Shown here: one piece after another, positions 59,437-64,000 of the stretch
Layout: each line of letters opens with the position of its first letter
How positions within the stretch are numbered: the stretch's first letter is position 1
Assembly (NCBI RefSeq): GCF_016798325.1
Contig: NZ_JAERVO010000005.1
Coordinates: 186,001-250,000, forward strand
Length of the DNA: 64,000 bases
From: Marinobacter mangrovi
Lineage (GTDB): Bacteria > Pseudomonadota > Gammaproteobacteria > Pseudomonadales > Oleiphilaceae
Reading direction: 5' to 3'
Position numbers and translations under genes: made by a program
Notes under the pieces: generated by a model
Seen by the model: the letters and a program-made list of their open reading frames with translations, nothing else
Database searches by the model: none
Told to the model about the DNA's origin: nothing

Positions 59437-59643
59437 ATGGATCAGTCCGAACTGCAGGCCCTCGCCGACAAGGTGGATCGCCTGATTGCTCGTTGTCAGA
59501 AACTGGAGCAGGAAAACGCTTCCATGCGTCAGATGCAGGATGACTGGAACCGCGAACGCGCCCAGCTTATGCAGAAAAACGATCTCGCCCGAAACAAGAT
59601 CGAAGCGATGATTGGCCGCCTCAGAGCACTGGAGCAACACTGA
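59437..59643 (+). CDS. TIGR02449 family (ZapB-like) coiled-coil protein
   Basis: A 68-aa coiled-coil protein: LADKVDRLIARCQKLEQENA and KNDLARNKIEAMIGRLRALEQH are heptad-rich. It matches the small TIGR02449 family regularly found before zapA and related to cell-division ZapB. It probably helps Z-ring structure. The stop is followed by zapA after 54 bp. Confidence 0.87.
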   Translation: MDQSELQALADKVDRLIARCQKLEQENASMRQMQDDWNRERAQLMQKNDLARNKIEAMIGRLRALEQH

Positions 59644-59697
59644 TTCCGGCTTTCAGGGGCCGCCAGAATCGCCACCCGACTTAATCAGAGGTTCCCG

Positions 59698-59988
59698 ATG
59701 CCCGACAAACCCACCACGGTCGAAGTCAACATCCTCGACAAGTCCTACCTGGTTGCCTGTCCGGACGAAGCCCGCAGCGAGCTGCAACAGGCTGCCCGCC
59801 ACCTGGACTCACAGATGCGGGAAATCCGCGCCAGCGGCAAGGTCTTCGGCACCGAGCGAATCGCCGTCATGGCCGCCCTCAACATCACCCACGAATTGCT
59901 CCAGAACGACATGTCCGAAGGCGCTTCCAAGGTGCTCGATCGGATGAACAGCCGGCTGGATGAAGCCCTGGGCGAGTCCGGCAACTGA
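59698..59988 (+). CDS. zapA: Cell division protein ZapA
   Basis: A 96-aa protein matching ZapA: VEVNILDKSYLVACPDEARS, then SGKVFGTERIAVMAALNITHEL. ZapA crosslinks FtsZ filaments at midcell. It precedes 6S RNA, as in E. coli and Pseudomonas. Confidence 0.93.
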   Translation: MPDKPTTVEVNILDKSYLVACPDEARSELQQAARHLDSQMREIRASGKVFGTERIAVMAALNITHELLQNDMSEGASKVLDRMNSRLDEALGESGN

Positions 59989-60037
59989 TGCCGTGACCTC
60001 ATTGTCATTTCCGATGATGGGGATTTCCGAAACGGGT

Positions 60038-60068
60038 TTGCAATCGCACCCGGTCTAGCCCGTATAAT
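60038..60068 (+). promoter_or_regulatory. Promoter of 6S RNA
   Basis: TTGCAA (60038-60043) and consensus TATAAT (60063-60068) precede the 6S RNA by 8 bp. The spacing is 19 bp, slightly long. Confidence 0.6.
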
Positions 60069-60075
60069 GACATCA

Positions 60076-60252
60076 CTTCCTGGGATGTTCGCTGGTCGGA
60101 TACGTCCTCGAGCCGATGCGCAATACCCAGGTGGCTACTTCAGGGCATTGTGAGCATGTCCCCCACGTAGGGGAAAGCCTAATGTGTCACAGCGGCCACC
60201 ACCTTGAACTTTTGGGTTCAAGGGCCACATCCGATAACGGCATCCCGGGAAG
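60076..60252 (+). ncRNA. ssrS: 6S RNA
   Basis: A ~177-nt RNA between zapA and fthC, the canonical locus. Ends pair as TTCCTGGGATG (60078-60088) with CATCCCGGGAA (60241-60251). Conserved 6S segments are present: GAGCCGAT, TGTGAGCATG, GAAAGCCT and the helix CACCTTGAAC / GGGTTCAAGGG. It binds sigma70 RNA polymerase and regulates transcription in stationary phase. Boundaries are inferred from pairing and promoter and may be off by a few bases. Confidence 0.92.
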
Positions 60253-60304
60253 CTTTCTTTCTCTCTTGCGCCCGCCCTCACTGCTTCAGGACAACGGACC
60301 GCAC

Positions 60305-61024
60305 GTGACTGCCTTCTTGCCTCCCCTTCCAGCCAGTCCGGATCGCAAAGGCCTCCGCCGCCAGTTGCGCCAGCGCCGCCGCTCATTATCTCCAACCGCC
60401 CAGCGCGTGGCCTCACGAGCCCTGGTCCGCCAACTGATGCGCTACTTCGGCCAGTCCCGCGCGCGCCATATCGGGTTGTATCTCCCCAACGACGGTGAGA
60501 TCGATCCCCGGGCGTTTATCGTGGAAGCGCGCCGCCGACGTCAGACGGTCTACCTGCCGGTCCTGCACCCGATTCTCGGCAACCGCCTCTGGTTCTATCG
60601 ACTGGATCCCACCACCCGCCTGAAGCCCAATCGCTTTGGCATTCCCGAGCCGGCCCACCGGAACGCTCCGCGTCGGGCGCCCTGGGCGCTGGATGCGGTT
60701 CTGATGCCGCTGGTGGGGTTTGACCGGGAAGGTGGACGACTGGGCATGGGAGGTGGCTTTTACGACCGCACATTCGCCTTCAAGCATCTGGAGGCTGCGC
60801 GGCCGCCGGTTCTGATCGGACTGGCCCACGACAGCCAGCAGGTGGAACGACTACCGATCCAGCCCTGGGACGTGCCCATGAATGCGGTGATTACGCCCGC
60901 ACGGCAGGTGGCCTGTGATACAGGTGGTGTGCAGGAGCGACAGGAAGCGGGCCGGTTGTTCATCGGCCATTATCGGCTGGGCGAGAAACGACAGGGACGA
61001 CTGCGGCGCCGCACCCGGAATTGA
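60305..61024 (+). CDS. fthC: 5-formyltetrahydrofolate cyclo-ligase
   Basis: A 239-aa enzyme of the FTHF cyclo-ligase family (YgfA type). LMPLVGFDREGGRLGMGGGFYDRTF contains the phosphate-binding GMGGGFYDR motif, and the N-terminal RKGLRRQLRQRRRSLS is basic. It converts 5-formyl-THF to 5,10-methenyl-THF. The GTG at 60305 is preferred because upstream in-frame codons lie inside the 6S RNA gene. The 6S-fthC pair is conserved in gammaproteobacteria; a terminator hairpin follows. Confidence 0.92.
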   Translation: MTAFLPPLPASPDRKGLRRQLRQRRRSLSPTAQRVASRALVRQLMRYFGQSRARHIGLYLPNDGEIDPRAFIVEARRRRQTVYLPVLHPILGNRLWFYRLDPTTRLKPNRFGIPEPAHRNAPRRAPWALDAVLMPLVGFDREGGRLGMGGGFYDRTFAFKHLEAARPPVLIGLAHDSQQVERLPIQPWDVPMNAVITPARQVACDTGGVQERQEAGRLFIGHYRLGEKRQGRLRRRTRN

Positions 61025-61028
61025 GAGG

Positions 61029-61060
61029 AAAAGCCCGACAAAGCGCCGGGACTTTTCTTT
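61029..61060 (+). terminator. Rho-independent terminator after fthC
   Basis: AAAAGCCCG and CGGGACTTTT pair around an 8-9 base loop, with TTTTCTTT following, 5 bases after the stop. Confidence 0.75.
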
Positions 61061-61076
61061 ACGCTCGAAAAGCTTG

Positions 61077-61238
61077 TCAGTCTTCCAGCAATTGCAGCAG
61101 CGGTGAATCCGACGAGTCGGCCATGCTGACCGCCCTGGATTTCGGTTCGGACGCCTGCAACGAGGTCAATCCGGTCACCGCCAGACCAATGACGAAAAGA
61201 AAAACGAGCGCCCGTATGACGTCAGGCTTTCGTTCCAT
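61077..61238 (-). CDS. Small predicted membrane protein
   Basis: A 53-aa protein: MERKPDVIRALVFLFVIGLA starts a single membrane helix, then VTGLTSLQASEPKSRAVSMAD. GGGA lies about 9 bases before the ATG. A longer in-frame start at 61346 adds a segment without features. It is followed by a region of low GC toward ilvA. Not recognised; could be a small inner-membrane protein or a spurious frame. Confidence 0.45.
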   Translation of the reverse strand: MERKPDVIRALVFLFVIGLAVTGLTSLQASEPKSRAVSMADSSDSPLLQLLED

Positions 61239-61489
61239 GGTTTTGCATCCCCCAATGCGAACGGCTAATTGGCCGTTTTCTATCTCTGTTTTTAATGTGC
61301 GCAGCCTGGACACCCGACCGGACTGAAAGTATGACGAGCCCGTCATGAATCCCGGACTTCAAAACCTTACATCAATCAGGTGTTTATTTTTTATTCAGAG
61401 AATTGCTCTAAATAGTATCAGCTAACTGCGGTATTACAATTTTTTACAGGTTACAGAAGGTTCATTTTTTGAAAGCGTTCGTAGGCCCG
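61239..61489. other. AT-rich intergenic stretch
   Basis: About 250 bp with markedly lower GC than the rest, including long A/T runs (61381-61470). No gene is seen; it may hold the promoter of the small minus-strand gene or reflect an old insertion. Confidence 0.5.
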
Positions 61490-61534
61490 TAAAAAACCGG
61501 CCGGAATCCGCCATTTAACGCGGATTCCGGCCGG
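61490..61534 (-). terminator. Strong Rho-independent terminator of ilvA
   Basis: On the minus strand, perfect 15-bp arms CCGGCCGGAATCCGC/GCGGATTCCGGCCGG with an 8-base loop are followed by TTTTTT, 35 bases after the ilvA stop. Confidence 0.88.
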
Positions 61535-61568
61535 CCTGGAGTGAGACTGAGGTTGTCCCGGTAAGTTC

Positions 61569-63098
61569 CTAGCGCCCGTTGCCGTTCCCCAGGAAAAGCC
61601 GATAGGCCTCGTTGTCGGTCACGTCCTCATAGCGGAAACCGACCTTGTCGAGCATCTTGGTGAAGGCGCCGGTCTCATGATCCTCGACCTGCGCGCCCAT
61701 CAACACGCGACTGTAGGCCGCACCATGATTGCGGTAATGGAACATGGAGATGTTCCAGCGCGTGCCCAGCGACATCAGGAACTTCAACAGCGCGCCCGGG
61801 CGTTCCGGGAACTCGAACTGGAAGACCTTTTCGTTGTGGATATGCGGCGCATGGCCGCCCACCATGTGACGGATGTGCTGCTTGGCGATATCGCTGTCGG
61901 TCAGGTCGATCACCGGATAGCCACCGTCGCGCAGATCCTGCACCAGTTCGTCCCGGCCGAGGCCACCGGACTGGATCTGGATGCCCACAAAGATGCGCGC
62001 CTCGTCTCCGTCGGAGAACCGGTAGTTGAACTCGGTGATGTTGCGCTTGTGCAGTGCGTTGATGAACGACTTGAAAGCGCCCGGCCGCTCCGGGATGGTG
62101 ACCGCCAGGATCGCCTCGCGCTGCTCACCGATCTCGGTTCGCTCTGAAATGTAGCGCAACCGGTCGAAGTTCATGTTCGCGCCACTCAGGATACCCGCGA
62201 GGTTCTGGCCCACGATGCCTTCGCGCTGCACATATTTCTTGATACCGGCAACCGAGAGCGCGCCGGCCGGCTCGCAGATGGAGCGGGTGTCGTCGAACAC
62301 GTCCTTGATGGCGGCGCAGATCTCGTCTGTGGACACGGTGATCACCTCGTCCACACACTCCTTGCAGACGTCCCAGGTGTTTTTGCCGATCTGTTTGACC
62401 GCTACACCGTCGGCAAAGATGCCTACTTCATCGAGCACCACACGCTCGCCGGCCGCCAGGGCGGCCTGCAGGCAGTTGGAGTCTTCCGGCTCCACCCCGA
62501 TGACGCGGGTCTCCGGACGCAGGTATTTGATGTAGGCCGCCATCCCGGCGATCAGACCACCGCCACCGACCGGAACAAACACGGCATGCAGCGGCTTGGT
62601 GAACTGCCACAGCAGTTCCATGGCCACCGTACCCTGTCCGGCGATGACGTCCGGATGGTCGTAGGGCGGGATGTAGGTCAGGCCCTGCTTTTCCATCAGC
62701 TCGGCGGCATGAGCGGCGGCTTCGTCAAAGGCATCGCCCTTGAGCACAACCTTCGCACCACGGTCCCGCACCGATTTGACCTTGATCTCCGGCGTGGTTT
62801 GCGGCATCACGATCACCGCCTTGATGCCCAGCTCCTGGGCCGCCATGGCCACACCCTGGGCGTGGTTACCGGCGGAAGCACAGATCACCCCCTTTTCCCG
62901 CTGTTCCTCGGTGAGATGGGCAATTGCATTGTAGGCGCCACGACACTTGAACGAGAAAACCGGCTGCAGGTCTTCCCGCTTGATAATAATGTGATTGTTG
63001 AACCGCTTGGACAGGTTACGGGCATGAGTCAGCGGCGATTCAATCGCCACATCGTAGACTCGGGCATCGAGTATTTTCTTGATGTAGCGCTGTGGCAT
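61569..63098 (-). CDS. ilvA: Threonine dehydratase, biosynthetic
   Basis: A 509-aa PLP enzyme. The PLP lysine is in SFKCRGAYN (Lys51), and the glycine-rich loop SAGNHAQGVA is near residue 95. The C-terminal third holds two ACT-like regulatory domains (RPGAFKSFINALHKRNITEF and ERPGALLKFLMSLGTRWNIS), as in isoleucine-inhibited IlvA. It deaminates threonine to 2-oxobutyrate, the first isoleucine-specific step. It is monocistronic with a strong terminator, divergent from rpiA. Confidence 0.96.
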   Translation of the reverse strand: MPQRYIKKILDARVYDVAIESPLTHARNLSKRFNNHIIIKREDLQPVFSFKCRGAYNAIAHLTEEQREKGVICASAGNHAQGVAMAAQELGIKAVIVMPQTTPEIKVKSVRDRGAKVVLKGDAFDEAAAHAAELMEKQGLTYIPPYDHPDVIAGQGTVAMELLWQFTKPLHAVFVPVGGGGLIAGMAAYIKYLRPETRVIGVEPEDSNCLQAALAAGERVVLDEVGIFADGVAVKQIGKNTWDVCKECVDEVITVSTDEICAAIKDVFDDTRSICEPAGALSVAGIKKYVQREGIVGQNLAGILSGANMNFDRLRYISERTEIGEQREAILAVTIPERPGAFKSFINALHKRNITEFNYRFSDGDEARIFVGIQIQSGGLGRDELVQDLRDGGYPVIDLTDSDIAKQHIRHMVGGHAPHIHNEKVFQFEFPERPGALLKFLMSLGTRWNISMFHYRNHGAAYSRVLMGAQVEDHETGAFTKMLDKVGFRYEDVTDNEAYRLFLGNGNGR

Positions 63099-63319
63099 GG
63101 AGCAATTCCCTTCTCTGGGTTTTCGGGTTTGTGAGCCTCTGATGGACTCGATAGTGAATGGTGGGTGAAAACCCTCAAGTCTAAGGACTTAGCGGCCGGG
63201 GCGTCCAGCACTATTGGCGCGCGTTCGCGACGCAGGTCAGCTTTTCCTGTATGCCCGTGAACCGGGCCGGTATACTGGTGGCCCTTCGACAATTCCCATT
63301 TCCATCTGGCGAGGACGCT

Positions 63320-63991
63320 ATGACCCAGGACGAACTGAAACAGGCCGTCGCCCGGGCCGCCATCGACATCATCACTCCCAAGCTGGCCAAGGACAGCGTG
63401 ATCGGGGTAGGCACCGGCAGCACGGCGAACTATTTCATCGATCAACTGGCCGAGCTGAAATCGCGCTTCGATGGCGCGGTCGCCAGTTCGGAAGCCACCG
63501 CCGATCGTCTGAAGCAACACGGCATCCCGGTCTACGACCTCAACTCTGTCACCAGTCTGGAGTTCTATATCGACGGCGCCGACGAAGCCAACGATCACCT
63601 GGAACTGATCAAGGGCGGCGGCGCGGCCCTGACTCGGGAGAAGATCGTGGCGGCGGTCGCCAAGACCTTCATCTGCATCGCTGACGAATCCAAACGGGTC
63701 GACCTGCTGGGCGCCTTCCCGCTGCCGGTGGAAGTCATCCCCATGGCCCGCAGCCATGTGGCTCGGCAGATCGTCAAACTGGGCGGTGATCCGGTGTACC
63801 GGGAAGGCGTGACCACGGATAACGGCAACGTGATCCTCGATGTCCATAACCTGACCATCAACAACGCCATCGAACTGGAGCGAGACCTGAACCAGATCGT
63901 GGGCGTGGTGACCAATGGCCTGTTTGCGCATCGTCCGGCGGATATTCTGTTGCTGGGGACGCAGAACGGGGTGGAAACGGTGGAGCGGTAG
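63320..63991 (+). CDS. rpiA: Ribose-5-phosphate isomerase A
   Basis: A 223-aa enzyme. [19 protein letters not shown] (phosphate loop), [21 protein letters not shown] and [16 protein letters not shown] are diagnostic. It interconverts ribose-5-phosphate and ribulose-5-phosphate. The ATG at 63320 has GAGGA 5-9 bases upstream; an in-frame ATG at 63251 is earlier but without a site. The ilvA-rpiA divergence is common in gammaproteobacteria. The stop lies 9 bases before the window end. Confidence 0.96.
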   Translation: MTQDELKQAVARAAIDIITPKLAKDSVIGVGTGSTANYFIDQLAELKSRFDGAVASSEATADRLKQHGIPVYDLNSVTSLEFYIDGADEANDHLELIKGGGAALTREKIVAAVAKTFICIADESKRVDLLGAFPLPVEVIPMARSHVARQIVKLGGDPVYREGVTTDNGNVILDVHNLTINNAIELERDLNQIVGVVTNGLFAHRPADILLLGTQNGVETVER

Positions 63992-64000
63992 TCGTTCCAG

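Overview
The window is one continuous stretch of high-GC chromosome from a gammaproteobacterium. The ubiE-ubiJ-ubiB-hisI-hisE-tatABC-rsmE order, the ubiquinone hydroxylase pair beside pepP, the zapA-6S RNA-fthC-ilvA-rpiA block, the ydbH-ynbE-ydbL set, a WS/DGAT wax-ester/triacylglycerol synthase and a PQQ-alcohol type regulatory cluster together suggest a marine, Marinobacter-like or Pseudomonas-related organism. This placement is inferred from gene content, not from a marker search. No tRNA, rRNA, prophage, insertion sequence or CRISPR array was seen.

Layout. 1-5.0 kb: a LysR regulator cut by the window edge, a divergent Rrf2 regulator/flavin oxidoreductase pair, a HerA/YjgR-type ATPase and a DUF1993 protein, with four copies of a ~97-bp intergenic repeat that ends in a DnaA-box-like palindrome. 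5-14.7 kb: a YghU-type glutathione transferase, a lipoprotein, and an amino-acid module (XRE regulator, AGCS symporter, aspartase, asparaginase), followed by a solute-binding-like protein, a BASS transporter and a YoaK protein. 14.7-18.7 kb: an unusual minus-strand operon (argininosuccinate-synthase-like enzyme, 2OG-Fe(II) dioxygenase, EamA exporter) divergent from a LysR regulator. This is the best candidate here for an undescribed amino-acid tailoring and export system. 18.8-25.7 kb: AGE epimerase, unknown protein, cytochrome c, beta-barrel protein, and a HlyD-ABC-ABC2 efflux operon. 25.7-35.5 kb: an orphan choline-type binding protein, a chemoreceptor, a Gfo/Idh/MocA oxidoreductase, a molybdopterin oxidoreductase with its cytochrome b, and ydbH-ynbE-ydbL.

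35.6-48.2 kb: an SsuABC/TauABC-like transporter, a CXXCW-motif rhodanese-like protein, a LuxR-type response regulator, a three-PAS hybrid kinase and a FIST sensor. Together these resemble the control genes of PQQ-dependent alcohol oxidation, although no dehydrogenase is present. Then come a porin, WS/DGAT, an alpha/beta hydrolase and a PHA-system protein, which suggests storage-lipid metabolism. 48.4-64 kb: housekeeping genes for ubiquinone, histidine, Tat export, rRNA methylation, cell division, 6S RNA, folate, isoleucine and pentose phosphate.

Intergenic DNA is rich in structured repeats: the DnaA-like family, a three-hairpin element at 29.2 kb, a nested palindrome at 35.5 kb and a REPIN-like 32-bp inverted repeat at 39.6 kb. 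Many long open frames antisense to real genes are high-GC shadows and are left out.
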